From Parvularculaceae bacterium (GTDB lineage: Bacteria; Pseudomonadota; Alphaproteobacteria; Caulobacterales; Parvularculaceae), in assembly GCA_028284065.1 (NCBI GenBank), contig JANQSJ010000014.1, positions 62,001 to 126,000 on the forward strand: a stretch of DNA of 64,000 bases, read 5' to 3'. Below the pieces are notes generated by a model. That model was not told the origin of the DNA. It did not search any database and saw nothing but the letters and a program-made list of their open reading frames with translations. Shown piece after piece: positions 18,557 to 27,339 of this stretch. Both the position numbers and the translations under genes were made by a program. How positions within the stretch are numbered: the stretch's first letter is position 1; each line of letters opens with the position of its first letter.

Positions 18557-19492
18557 ATGGCGAAGCACGAGAAGCAACGGGATCCGGACGACCGCATCGG
18601 CGGCTACGTCATGAGCGCGGCGGCGTTCGCGGCGATAACGGGGCTGTGGGCGGCGGTCGTGCGCGACGACCAGTTTTACGCCATGCGGGAATTCTTCGGG
18701 CTTCCGCTGCCGGCCACCACTGTCGGGTATCTCGCGACGATGCCGGCGATCGGCTACGTGGTCGGCAGATGGCCCTATGAGGGAACCGGCGGCCGCGGCA
18801 TTGGCGGCGTCGGCAAGTTCGGCGCGCGCGCCCTGAACTTCGCCTATTCCCACTTGCTCATTGTCCTCTTCACGGTCGCGATGGCGTCGAAGGCGTTTTT
18901 GAACTGGGACCTCGACGGCGCGGTGCAGGCGATCGACGACCGCCTGTTCGACATCGCGTCGCGCTTCGCGCCCTGGCTCGCCGCCTATCTCGGCGGCTTC
19001 AATCTCGGCCGGGCGGCCGGCCTGTCGAAATGGCGACGCCGCAACGACGCGGCAAGCGACGGCGGCGACATGGCGTCGTTCAAGGCCGACCTGGAAGATG
19101 CGCCGCGGCGGCGGCATCAGAAGGAGCTGCGGGCCGAGCCGACCTTCGCCGCGTCGGACAACCTGTCAGCCGAACGCGATCCGCCGCAGCCGGAGGATGG
19201 GCCGTCCTTTTTCCCGCCAAGCGTCCGCAAGGCTGCGGCGCGGCGGCGGGGCTTACGAGGCGGCCGCACGCTTGACGCCGAGACTGCGCAGACGACCGGC
19301 GCCGCGCCAATAAGTACTCCTGATGCGGAACAGGACGGCTCGCGCGGCTTTTTCTCCGGCCGCCGCGCGGAGCCGGACCGCGAACTCGTCGCCCGGATGC
19401 GCCGGGGCGCGCCCAAGGGGGGCGCTTCAAAGCGGAATGCGCCGAAGCAGGGCGCCGCCTATCCGGCCCCGTCCCTTGACCGCTTACGTTGA
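18557..19492 (+). CDS. Membrane protein of unknown function
   Basis: About 311 residues. The first half has three to four hydrophobic segments (around GGYVMSAAAFAAITGLWAAVV, TVGYLATMPAIGYVVG, LLIVLFTVAMASKAF and the amphipathic WLAAYLGGFNLGRAAG). The second half (from about residue 150) is charged, proline- and arginine-rich and probably disordered in the cytoplasm. I choose ATG 18557 because GGGGAG lies 7 bases upstream; ATG 18512 is in frame and would add 15 residues. No family recognised. The following glucosidase frame overlaps its end. Confidence 0.5.
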   Translation: MAKHEKQRDPDDRIGGYVMSAAAFAAITGLWAAVVRDDQFYAMREFFGLPLPATTVGYLATMPAIGYVVGRWPYEGTGGRGIGGVGKFGARALNFAYSHLLIVLFTVAMASKAFLNWDLDGAVQAIDDRLFDIASRFAPWLAAYLGGFNLGRAAGLSKWRRRNDAASDGGDMASFKADLEDAPRRRHQKELRAEPTFAASDNLSAERDPPQPEDGPSFFPPSVRKAAARRRGLRGGRTLDAETAQTTGAAPISTPDAEQDGSRGFFSGRRAEPDRELVARMRRGAPKGGASKRNAPKQGAAYPAPSLDRLR

Positions 19493-21107
19493 GCCTCATC
19501 CGCAGGCGCGCGACTGGCGGCGCGGGGCGGTCATCTACCACGTTTATCCGCGCAGTTTTCGAGATACGAACGGCGACGGCGTCGGCGACCTCCAGGGGAT
19601 TTTAGATAAGCTCGATTACATCGCGCATCTCGAGGTCGACGCTATTTGGCTGTCTCCGTTTTTCCGCTCGCCCATGAATGATTTCGGTTATGATGTCGCC
19701 GACTATTGCAGCGTCGATCCGATCTTTGGCGCGCTTGCCGATTTCGACGCGATTGTCGCCGCCGCCCACGACCGCGGGCTGAAAGTCATCATCGATCAGG
19801 TCTATTCGCATACATCAGATCGGCATCAGTGGTTTCAGGAGAGCCGGCAGGACCGCACGAACGCCAAAGCCGACTGGTATGTGTGGGCGAACGCGAAAGA
19901 TGACGGCGCGCCGCCGTCCAACTGGCAGTCCGTCTTCGGCGGCCCCGCCTGGACATGGGACGGCAGGCGGCGGCAGTATTACCTGCACAACTTCCTTTCG
20001 AGCCAGCCCGACCTCAACCTCCACAATCCGGCAGTGCAGGACGCCCTGCTTGAGGTTGCGAAATTCTGGCTGGACCGCGGCGTCGACGGCTTTCGGCTCG
20101 ACGCGATAAACTTCGTCCTGCACGACCCTGCCCTGCGCGACAATCCGCCTGCGCCGCGCAATGGCCCGCCGCCGACGCGGCCCTTTGATTATCAGCGTCA
20201 TCTATTCAACCAGTCGCATCCGGACATTCCATCCTTTCTGGAACGCATCCGAGAACTGACGAACGCGTATGACGACATCCTCACCGTCGCTGAAGTGGTC
20301 GGTCCCGCGCCACTCAGCGAAATGAAGTCGTTCACGCGAGGCGACGCGCGCCTCTCCTCCGCCTACAACTTCGCTTTTCTTTATGCGGACGACATTTCGC
20401 CGAAGACTGTCAAAGAGGCGCTGCGCCCCTGGGGAAATGCGCCGGGCGATGGGTGGCCATCCTGGGCGTTCTCAAACCACGACGCGCCGCGCGCCGTCAG
20501 CCGCTGGGCGGACGACGCCTTACGCGAAGACGCGGCCAAACTCTTCCTGATGTTGCTCATGACGTTGCGAGGCAATGCGTTTCTCTATCAGGGCGAAGAA
20601 CTCGGCCTGCCGCAGGCGGATGTGCCGTTCGACCAGCTGAAAGACCCCGAAGCGATCGCAAACTGGCCGCTGACGCTCGGCCGGGACGGCGCGCGCACGC
20701 CGATGCCCTGGAGCGCCGGTTCGCCAAACGCCGGCTTCAGCGACGGGACGCCCTGGCTGCCCGTCGATCCGCGCCATCGCGACCTTGCGGCGGATCGTCA
20801 GGTCGACGACCCCTCATCGGTTCTCGGCTTCACGAAGTCGCTGCTCCGTGTGCGATCGCAATCAATGGCGCTTCGCTGCGGCGACATGACGTTTCTCGAA
20901 ACGCCGCACCCGGCGCTCGCGTTTTTGCGCGAAGCTGCCGGCGAAGAAGTTCTTTGCCTCTTCAATCTTGGGACAACGCCGGCGGACTGGCGTCCGCCGG
21001 AAGCCCTTCGGTTCGGCGACCTGTTGATCGCGCTGGGCGTCGATCAGCCGGACGCGCCCGCGCCGCTCCCGCCCTATGGAGGATACATCGCGAAGATAAA
21101 TCGCTGA
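19476..21107 (+). CDS. GH13 alpha-glucosidase
   Basis: Hydrolyses alpha-glucosides such as maltose or isomaltose oligosaccharides. About 543 residues with the (beta/alpha)8 GH13 landmarks: WRRGAVIYHVYPRSFRD at the start, DQVYSHTSD (region I), GFRLDAINF with the nucleophile aspartate (region II), TVAEVVG with the acid/base glutamate (region III), SNHDAPR (region IV), and QGEELGLP typical of alpha-glucosidases. The start is uncertain. TTG 19476 leaves the usual dozen residues before the first strand; ATG 19437 and 19323 are in frame but lie deeper inside the preceding gene. No other sugar genes adjoin it. Confidence 0.85.
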   Translation: MTAYVEPHPQARDWRRGAVIYHVYPRSFRDTNGDGVGDLQGILDKLDYIAHLEVDAIWLSPFFRSPMNDFGYDVADYCSVDPIFGALADFDAIVAAAHDRGLKVIIDQVYSHTSDRHQWFQESRQDRTNAKADWYVWANAKDDGAPPSNWQSVFGGPAWTWDGRRRQYYLHNFLSSQPDLNLHNPAVQDALLEVAKFWLDRGVDGFRLDAINFVLHDPALRDNPPAPRNGPPPTRPFDYQRHLFNQSHPDIPSFLERIRELTNAYDDILTVAEVVGPAPLSEMKSFTRGDARLSSAYNFAFLYADDISPKTVKEALRPWGNAPGDGWPSWAFSNHDAPRAVSRWADDALREDAAKLFLMLLMTLRGNAFLYQGEELGLPQADVPFDQLKDPEAIANWPLTLGRDGARTPMPWSAGSPNAGFSDGTPWLPVDPRHRDLAADRQVDDPSSVLGFTKSLLRVRSQSMALRCGDMTFLETPHPALAFLREAAGEEVLCLFNLGTTPADWRPPEALRFGDLLIALGVDQPDAPAPLPPYGGYIAKINR

Positions 21108-21149
21108 CGGGAGATCAGCCGCCGATACGGCGCCCTGGACTGAGATCTT

Positions 21150-22046
21150 TCACGAAGCCTTGTAAAGCCGGGCGGCGAGAATCTTGTAGGCGAGCTTCGC
21201 GGCGACAAAGTCCGCACTATGCAGCCCAGGTTGAGGGGCAAGCTCATTGACGTCTGCGCCGACAATTTCGGCGACCTCGCCTGCGCGCTTCAGGATCGGC
21301 ATGACGTCGTCCCAGAAGAGCCCGCCGGGTTCCGGCGTGCCGGTGGCGGGCATCAGGCTCGCATCGAACCCGTCCACATCGAAGGTGACATAAACAGGCC
21401 GCCCGCGCAGCGGCGCGATAATGTCTTCTAAATCCCAGCTGCTTTTGTCTTTCGCCCAATGAATGCTGATCCGGTCGCCGTTGGCCTCCAGAAAAGGGAT
21501 CTCCTCCGCCGAGATATTCCGGATACCAATTGAGACTATCTCGAGTGACGGATGGTCGAGGCACCTGCGGATCGCAGCCGCGTGCGAGTAATGCTCGCCC
21601 TCATAGCCGTCGCGCAGGTCGGCATGCGCATCAAAGTGCAGGAGCATGAGATCGGGCCATCGCTTGAGCATGGGCCGTATGGCGCCCGCCGTAATCGAAT
21701 GCTCACCGCCGAAGGTCATCGGGAAGGCGTCGTTTGCGACGGCGTCGCCGACAAGTTTCGCGAGGAGATCAAGCGCCGCCTCGGCGCGGGCCGGTATCTT
21801 TGGTTCAATGAGCGTTTCTACGCGGAACGCTTCGACAGGTTGGCGCCAAAGATCCTCATCGAAGAGTTCCACCTCATGGGAGGCGGCGATCATCGCCGCA
21901 GGACCGCGCGCCGTGCCGCCGCCATAGGAGACCGTCGCCTCCATGCCGAAGGGAATGATCCGGACACGCGGCGCATCTTCGGGAGCGAGATGCTCCTCCA
22001 GTCCCAGAAAGCCCTCCTCCAGAGGCATAAAGGCGCGTTCAGCCAT
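21150..22046 (-). CDS. speB: Agmatinase / ureohydrolase family
   Basis: Binuclear manganese ureohydrolase of 298 residues that would convert agmatine to putrescine and urea. Metal-binding motifs are intact: GGEHSIT, HFDAHADLRDGYEGEHYSHA, and TFDVDGFDASLMPATGTPEPGG. A strong TAAGGAG precedes ATG 22046. It is the last gene of the ornithine decarboxylase/DHS-like/speB operon, 33 bases after the DHS-like gene, so a polyamine role is well supported. Ureohydrolases of other specificity (guanidinobutyrase, aminopropylagmatinase) look alike and cannot be excluded. Confidence 0.83.
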   Translation of the reverse strand: MAERAFMPLEEGFLGLEEHLAPEDAPRVRIIPFGMEATVSYGGGTARGPAAMIAASHEVELFDEDLWRQPVEAFRVETLIEPKIPARAEAALDLLAKLVGDAVANDAFPMTFGGEHSITAGAIRPMLKRWPDLMLLHFDAHADLRDGYEGEHYSHAAAIRRCLDHPSLEIVSIGIRNISAEEIPFLEANGDRISIHWAKDKSSWDLEDIIAPLRGRPVYVTFDVDGFDASLMPATGTPEPGGLFWDDVMPILKRAGEVAEIVGADVNELAPQPGLHSADFVAAKLAYKILAARLYKAS

Positions 22047-22079
22047 GGCGCAACTCCTTAGGTGGGCGGAAATACGCTA

Positions 22080-23129
22080 TCATTTGAAGAGGCGCGCCCA
22101 CCTTTTCGGTTTGCGCGCCTTCCACGCGCCGCGATGGTAGGCGTCGGAGGCGATCAGCGGTAGGACGGTCGTCGCTTCGGCGAACACCATCTGCTCCAAC
22201 GCTGTCGAGACCTTGCCCCAGGAGCACGCTTCCTTAAGCGTCGAGGACGAACACGCCCCGTCGCGCACGTCGGCGACGGTTATCTGCACCGCGTATTTAT
22301 GCATCTCAACATCGTCATAACCGAGGATCTCGGCGCAGACGACTGTGTCCTGCACGAAGTTCTTAGGCACGCCGCCGCCGACCATCAGCAGACCTGTGGC
22401 GCCGGCCGCAACCTTGATTTCCGTCAGCTCTCGGAAGTCGGCGACGCTGTCGATCGACACGTACGCCTCTCCCGCCTTGATGCGGTCCACCTGATGGCGG
22501 ACAAGCCCGAACCCAGCGGAAGAATCGGAAAAGGCGGGGCAAAAAATCGGCACGTCTCTTTCATAGGCAAGACGGACGAGGCTGTTTTCCTTCTTCCCGT
22601 TTTCAACCAGCCAGCGCCCCATTTCACGAATGAAAGCGCGCGACGACATGGCGCCGGCGCCGAGGCCGTCCGCAATATCGCCAATAGTGTGATCGACGCG
22701 CTGCAGGTCTTCTTCGTCGATATAGGTATCGTAGATGCGGTCGATATAGAGATCGCGCAGCGCCTCGTCGGCTTCAAGCTCACGGGCCTGATAATGCTTG
22801 AAGCCCATGCCTTCGAAGAAATCCATGTCGACGATGGACGCGCCGGTGGCGACCACTGCGTCGACCATGCCCAGCTCCACCATTTTGGCGTAGGCGTCCA
22901 TGCACCCGCCCGCGGAGGTGGAGCCGGCGAGCGACAGGATCACCGTGCACTCAGAGTCGCTCAGCATGCGGTTATAGATTTCCGCCGCACGCGCAAGGTC
23001 GCGCGAGGAGAACGACATCTTGTCCATCGCATCGATAATGGGCCGGGCGTCGAAGGACGTTATGTCCACATGCTCCACCGGGCGAGAGAGGAGCGTCGCC
23101 TTCCTGTTGGACGTCGTATCTTCGCTCAT
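22080..23129 (-). CDS. Deoxyhypusine synthase-like protein (polyamine synthesis)
   Basis: A 349-residue member of the deoxyhypusine synthase family. NAD-site segments LSLAGSTSAGGCMDAYAKM and VVATGASIVDMDFFEGMG are visible, and the catalytic lysine equivalent is in EACSWGKV near the C-terminus. Bacteria have no eIF5A to hypusinate, so the enzyme probably transfers an aminobutyl group from one polyamine to another, giving homospermidine or a relative; such bacterial homologues are known to act on free polyamines. Its ATG overlaps the ornithine decarboxylase stop (ATGA), and agmatinase follows. The fold and catalytic lysine are seen; the product is inferred. Confidence 0.82.
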   Translation of the reverse strand: MSEDTTSNRKATLLSRPVEHVDITSFDARPIIDAMDKMSFSSRDLARAAEIYNRMLSDSECTVILSLAGSTSAGGCMDAYAKMVELGMVDAVVATGASIVDMDFFEGMGFKHYQARELEADEALRDLYIDRIYDTYIDEEDLQRVDHTIGDIADGLGAGAMSSRAFIREMGRWLVENGKKENSLVRLAYERDVPIFCPAFSDSSAGFGLVRHQVDRIKAGEAYVSIDSVADFRELTEIKVAAGATGLLMVGGGVPKNFVQDTVVCAEILGYDDVEMHKYAVQITVADVRDGACSSSTLKEACSWGKVSTALEQMVFAEATTVLPLIASDAYHRGAWKARKPKRWARLFK

Positions 23130-24319
23130 GTCATCGCCTCATTTCGATGGGCCGCGCCGGCGCCGGGGCGTCCCGTCGCGCCATAGGCGCTCAGCATCGG
23201 GGCGTCCGTCACGACGAATTCCTGATGTTCGCCAAACCCGTTGAAGCGCGTCGCCATCGCCGCGCCGTAGGCGCCGAGCATGCCGATTTCAATGTAGTCG
23301 CCGACGGACATGTCCGAAGGCAGGTAGAATGGACCCGCCATCGCGTCATAATCGTCGCAAGTAGGACCGTACAGGGAGTAACCGATAACTTCGCGCGGCG
23401 CCTCAATGGCCTTCATGGCGCGGGCGGGAAACGTCCAGTTAAGCGCGCCTGCATCGAACAATGCGCCGTAAACGCCGTCATTGATGTGCAGACGGTCGCC
23501 CTTTCGCGCTTCGACGCGAACGAGGAGCGACGCCGCCTCCGCCGCGAGCGCCCGGCCCGGCTCGCACCAAAGCTCACAGTTTTCAGCCACCAGCATGCGT
23601 TCGAAACGCGCCTCAATCGCATCGACATAGTCCTGGAGGGGCGGCGCCATCATACCGGGATAGGGCGCCGGGAAACCGCCGCCCACGTCGAGGACGTCAA
23701 CGAAGACGCCGGCGACGACGATGGCGCGCTCCACGCGATCCAGCGCGGCGGTGAATGCGGCCGGCGACATCGCCTGGCTGCCAACATGGAAGCAGACGCC
23801 GAGGCGCGCCGCCTTTAGGCGGGCTTGGCGCAACAGGGCGGGCGCCTCCTCCGGCGCGGCGCCGAACTTGGACGCGAGGGAGATTTTGGCGAGATCGCTT
23901 GAAACCGCGATCCGGACGCACAGGGTCAGATCGTCCGCGTCGTCCGTCGCCTCCACTATCTTGGCCAGCTCCTCAAGGCTGTCGAGGGCGAACGCCCTGA
24001 CGCCGAGAGAGACATACGCTTCGCGAATCGCTTCGCGCGACTTTACCGGATGCATGAAACCAATGAACGCGTCAGGCGCGACCGCCCGCGCCCGTCGCGC
24101 CTCGGCGATCGACGCCACGTCAAAACCGACGCCTTCGTCGCGCAGGATATCAAGCATCCAGGGCGCAGGGTTCGCCTTCACGGCGTAAAGGGTCTTGCCG
24201 GGAAAATGCGACGTGAACCACCTCGCCGCTCCACGGGCGGCGTGCGGGCGAAGGCAAAACGCCGGGCCAACCGGTCGAAGCGACTCAGCTAGGTGAGCCG
24301 CGCTCTGATAGTTATCCAC
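23126..24319 (-). CDS. Ornithine decarboxylase, PLP fold type III
   Basis: Converts ornithine to putrescine. The 397 residues match the compact eukaryote-like ornithine decarboxylases of alphaproteobacteria. YAVKANP carries the PLP lysine, CFHVGSQ and the glycine-rich DVGGGFP bind the cofactor, CEPGRALAAEA follows, and GPTCDDYD holds the catalytic cysteine/aspartate typical of ornithine/lysine decarboxylases. The start is GTG 24319 with GGAGG 9 bases upstream. A start at 24421 is open but would place a proline-rich, non-conserved stretch in front and overlaps the structured leader. First gene of the polyamine operon. Confidence 0.88.
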   Translation of the reverse strand: MDNYQSAAHLAESLRPVGPAFCLRPHAARGAARWFTSHFPGKTLYAVKANPAPWMLDILRDEGVGFDVASIAEARRARAVAPDAFIGFMHPVKSREAIREAYVSLGVRAFALDSLEELAKIVEATDDADDLTLCVRIAVSSDLAKISLASKFGAAPEEAPALLRQARLKAARLGVCFHVGSQAMSPAAFTAALDRVERAIVVAGVFVDVLDVGGGFPAPYPGMMAPPLQDYVDAIEARFERMLVAENCELWCEPGRALAAEAASLLVRVEARKGDRLHINDGVYGALFDAGALNWTFPARAMKAIEAPREVIGYSLYGPTCDDYDAMAGPFYLPSDMSVGDYIEIGMLGAYGAAMATRFNGFGEHQEFVVTDAPMLSAYGATGRPGAGAAHRNEAMT

Positions 24320-24328
24320 CTCATGGGA

Positions 24329-24437
24329 CCTCCGTCCAAAGGCCGGCGGCGGCGGCGTTCCGGAGGCGGCGCTCCGAGGCCCTTCGCCGAACGACGCGTT
24401 CAACAAAAGCGCCAGCCCCACAAGGCGGTTCCTCGGA
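24329..24437 (-). ncRNA. Candidate structured leader of the polyamine operon
   Basis: Read on the minus strand, the stretch just before the ornithine decarboxylase start can fold into competing helices. Helix A pairs 24437-24431 (TCCGAGG) with 24379-24373 (CCTCGGA) and encloses two hairpins: CGCC/GGCG (24427-24410) and GAACG-CGT-CGTTC (24401-24389). Helix B pairs CGGAG (24376-24372) with CTCCG (24365-24361). Helix C pairs CCTCCG (24366-24361) with CGGAGG (24334-24329), which contains the ribosome-binding site. A excludes B, and B excludes C. A leader class called speF is known before alphaproteobacterial ornithine decarboxylases; whether this is one is untested. Confidence 0.42.
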
Positions 24438-24842
24438 CTTGGCGGTCGGCGGGATAGAGGCTGTCGGAAGCGAAGTAAAGCCGAAACCGGCGGTTCAGCG
24501 CGACGCGTCGTCCTTGGGCGGGCGTGCGCATTCCGGAGCGGCTTTGAATGCCCTGCCTCAAGGGCCCTGCGGACGGCGCTCAGTCTCGTCCGAAAATGAA
24601 TCTATTTTATTGAACGTTTTATTCTATTCAATATACATTACAGATTGATTCAGGAAGCCGTCCGAGGCGCCGGCGCGCGCGGAGAAGCATTGGCCGTTCG
24701 TCGCCAAATGGCGAAAGCGCCAAAGCCGTTCGCTCCGATGGCGGGAATGACAGACCATCCGCAAACCGACGGTCTGCATTGACCAACAGCGCAATGAAGA
24801 GCAGGGAGTCAGCGAGGCCGGACGCTTCCGCCTCGAGGTTCG
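24438..24842 (-). promoter_or_regulatory. Upstream region with AT-rich promoter island
   Basis: The gap between dabA and the polyamine operon is 523 bases, long for this genome. Within GC-rich surroundings, 24592-24655 is markedly AT-rich and holds an inverted repeat with exact arms ATTGAA (24609-24614) and TTCAAT (24627-24632). It is the most likely promoter/operator for the leftward polyamine operon and would give a leader of roughly 270 bases. No convincing gene is seen in the rest of the gap. Confidence 0.4.
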
Positions 24843-27320
24843 CTAGCCGGCCTTACGCTCAATGAGCGTCCGCCATTCACCCATCGCCACGTATTCGGAG
24901 AAGCGGCGGCCCTCGTCCCCGATGGCGATGAGCCGCAGCCAGTCATTGTCGAAGAGGTCGCGTACGCCGGCGTGCTTTTCAAGAACGCCCTCAATCGCGT
25001 CGATCGGCGCTTCGATCAGCGCAGCGAGGCGCAAGGGTTCGTGGAACGGCTTGACGCCGTCGTGTACGGATTGAAGCGGCAGTCCGCCACGCAGATCGCC
25101 GGCGTTGCCTTCGAGCACGCCTAGGCCGCCCACCACATTGTGCAGGGTCTTGTCGCCGCTGCCGAAGGCGCGATTGTCGACGGTGGAGCCGTAATACTGA
25201 AGGTTGATCCAGCTCGCGACGACAAGCGGCGCGGTCATGATCAGCTCAAGGATCGCGCGGTCGGCATCTTTTTCGTGCTCATAGGAGTGCAGGAAGGTCC
25301 GCCCACCAAGGTCGAGCCCGCGCGTGCGCGCGCGCGGCGCGGCGATAAAGGCGGCGCAGCCGGCGAGGCCCCATTCGGGGCGCACTTGCGACCAGTCCCG
25401 CGCCCGAGACATCACCGCCGCGTCGATCCCGGCGTCCTGCCCCACCGAGAGCGTCGGCGCGCGCTCCGCGCGATTAAGGCGCGCCGCAGCGGCGAAATCA
25501 GCCTTGAACTTCTCAAGCTCGCCGCGATGGCTGGCGGGAACCAGCTCCTCATCGAAAATCTCGACTTCGTCGGTCGTGGTGTCATGCTGCGCGGCGACAA
25601 AGACCACGTCCTCCGGCAACGGATCGCCTTTCGCCGCGAGGCCGGCGCGCACATCCGGGTCATTGAGAACGGCCGCGGCGACGCGCGCATTCGCTTCGCC
25701 CGTATGGCCCCCGCACGCGCCGCAATCAAGGCCAGCGGCATACGGATTATTGGCGGTAGTCGAACCATGGCCAACCAGAAACACGAGCCGCGCGCAGTCT
25801 CGCCCTAGGGACATGCCTGCAAGCGCGCCCTCTGCGGCGGCGATGCGGGCCTCCGGCGCAATGCCGGCGCTTCTCTCGCCTCGTTCCTCCGGCGCGATCG
25901 AGATCGGCAAGAGCGCCTCGCGCTCCTCCGGCCCTCGCTTCGCGGAGTCGCGCGCGAGCGCGCCAAGAAAGCCGAGGCCCCAGGATTCTACGAATGCAAA
26001 AGCGGAAACGGCCGCGTTCTTATACCGTTTCCAGGCGGAGCGAACGCCCTGCGACACCTTCTTGGCCTTAAGCGCCTCGGCGCTCGCCGTTTCATTGACA
26101 AGGAATGCGGGCTCCAGAAGTACGGGACACTGGGCGGCGCCGGCGGCGGCTTCGGGCTTTGCGACCTCAATCGGGAACCCAAAGAAGCCGGCGAAGCCAA
26201 ACGTCTCAATGTCGCCGTTCGTCGCTTCCAGCGCGCGGCGATAGCGTTCGGAGCGCACGTCGATGCAGAAGACCGCCTGCGCGGCGGGACGCGACTTTTC
26301 ACGACCCGCGTTCAGCGCCGCGCGGGTCGCCATCGACGCGACAGTCGCGTCGCGGTACGCGATCTCCAACGCTGTCTGGAGAATGAGCCGCGCCTCGTCG
26401 ATGCGATTGTCAGTAGCCGCCTCATGCTGATAGGCGCCGCGCCGCGCCGTCCACAGGCCTTCAACGTCCACGTCCTTAAACGCCTCGAGGGCGGCGAGGT
26501 CATGGGCGGCCCTGATGGCGAGCATTTCAAGGACGTCGAACGGCGCATCGCCATTCAGCTCCCCAATCCAGCCACGATAGCGCGCATGGCCGGCCCAGCC
26601 AGCGACATCGCCGAGCAGACGGTGGAAGTATTGCGTCAACGCTTCGGCCGGAGGCTCAGCTGCATCTATGAGCGCGATGAGGAGATCTTCTGGCGTTTCA
26701 GGAAGGTCGGCGAACGCAGTGCGCATGCCGGGGCGGCCGAGAATGTCGTACGTCCGGTCTAGGCGGGCGTGCTCCAGCCAGGAGCGATACGCGCCGAGCG
26801 ACCGCCAGGGCGCGCGCCAGTGGGCCTGGCCCTCATCGAAATGCGCCGCCGCCCAGGCGGAAATCCGGTCACGGATGATGCCGTTCCAATCTTCGCTGGT
26901 GGCCTCGCAGGCGAGCGCGACGACAGTCGGCAGGACGCTTTCGGTCCCGCGCGCGGCGCGCGCGATTTCTTCGCGCACGGCGGCGGGCTCATGCGCGCCC
27001 GCAAGCCCCAGGTCGTCGATCGCAGCGGCGACGTGGCCGTCGTCAATGCGCCCGTCGGCGAGCGCGCGCCGGTAATAGTCCCGCGGCATCAGCAGATCGG
27101 CGCCGCGGCCGGCAGCTATCTCCACAGCTGCATTGGCGAAAGGAACGCCGGAAAAGCCGAGCATCGGATTGACGGCGACGAAGCTGTCGAGCGGCCAGAG
27201 CGGCGCAATCATGCGCGCGGCGGCGAACCCCGCCTCGCGGGCGGCGGAGCGGGCGGCGGGATCGACTTCCACGGCCGCGCCAAGTGCGTCCTCGTCGCGA
27301 AAGGAGGCGTTGACGTTCAT
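24843..27320 (-). CDS. dabA: Inorganic carbon transporter subunit DabA (DUF2309)
   Basis: Cytoplasmic, membrane-associated subunit of the DAB complex, thought to hydrate CO2 to bicarbonate in one direction, driven by ion flow through DabB. It has 825 residues from ATG 27320, which follows GGAGGAG; ATG 27338 is in frame but sits 2 bases from the dabB stop. The beta-carbonic-anhydrase-like zinc residues are visible at about C352 and D354 (VFCIDVRSE), H518 (FLVGHGS) and C533 (AGLDCGACGG). PLDSFVAVNP near the N-terminus and SYEHEKDADRAILELIMTAPLVVASWINLQYY-like C-terminal segments are family-typical. Co-transcribed after dabB. Confidence 0.92.
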   Translation of the reverse strand: MNVNASFRDEDALGAAVEVDPAARSAAREAGFAAARMIAPLWPLDSFVAVNPMLGFSGVPFANAAVEIAAGRGADLLMPRDYYRRALADGRIDDGHVAAAIDDLGLAGAHEPAAVREEIARAARGTESVLPTVVALACEATSEDWNGIIRDRISAWAAAHFDEGQAHWRAPWRSLGAYRSWLEHARLDRTYDILGRPGMRTAFADLPETPEDLLIALIDAAEPPAEALTQYFHRLLGDVAGWAGHARYRGWIGELNGDAPFDVLEMLAIRAAHDLAALEAFKDVDVEGLWTARRGAYQHEAATDNRIDEARLILQTALEIAYRDATVASMATRAALNAGREKSRPAAQAVFCIDVRSERYRRALEATNGDIETFGFAGFFGFPIEVAKPEAAAGAAQCPVLLEPAFLVNETASAEALKAKKVSQGVRSAWKRYKNAAVSAFAFVESWGLGFLGALARDSAKRGPEEREALLPISIAPEERGERSAGIAPEARIAAAEGALAGMSLGRDCARLVFLVGHGSTTANNPYAAGLDCGACGGHTGEANARVAAAVLNDPDVRAGLAAKGDPLPEDVVFVAAQHDTTTDEVEIFDEELVPASHRGELEKFKADFAAAARLNRAERAPTLSVGQDAGIDAAVMSRARDWSQVRPEWGLAGCAAFIAAPRARTRGLDLGGRTFLHSYEHEKDADRAILELIMTAPLVVASWINLQYYGSTVDNRAFGSGDKTLHNVVGGLGVLEGNAGDLRGGLPLQSVHDGVKPFHEPLRLAALIEAPIDAIEGVLEKHAGVRDLFDNDWLRLIAIGDEGRRFSEYVAMGEWRTLIERKAG

Positions 27321-27339
27321 GGCTGCGTTCTCCTCCATC

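Noticed and set aside
19323..19475. Longer N-terminus for the alpha-glucosidase
   Set aside because: The added segment is Arg/Ala/Pro-rich, overlaps the preceding gene in another frame and is not part of GH13 enzymes.
22080..23129. True hypusine pathway (modification of eIF5A)
   Set aside because: Bacteria lack eIF5A hypusination, and the operon context is polyamine synthesis.
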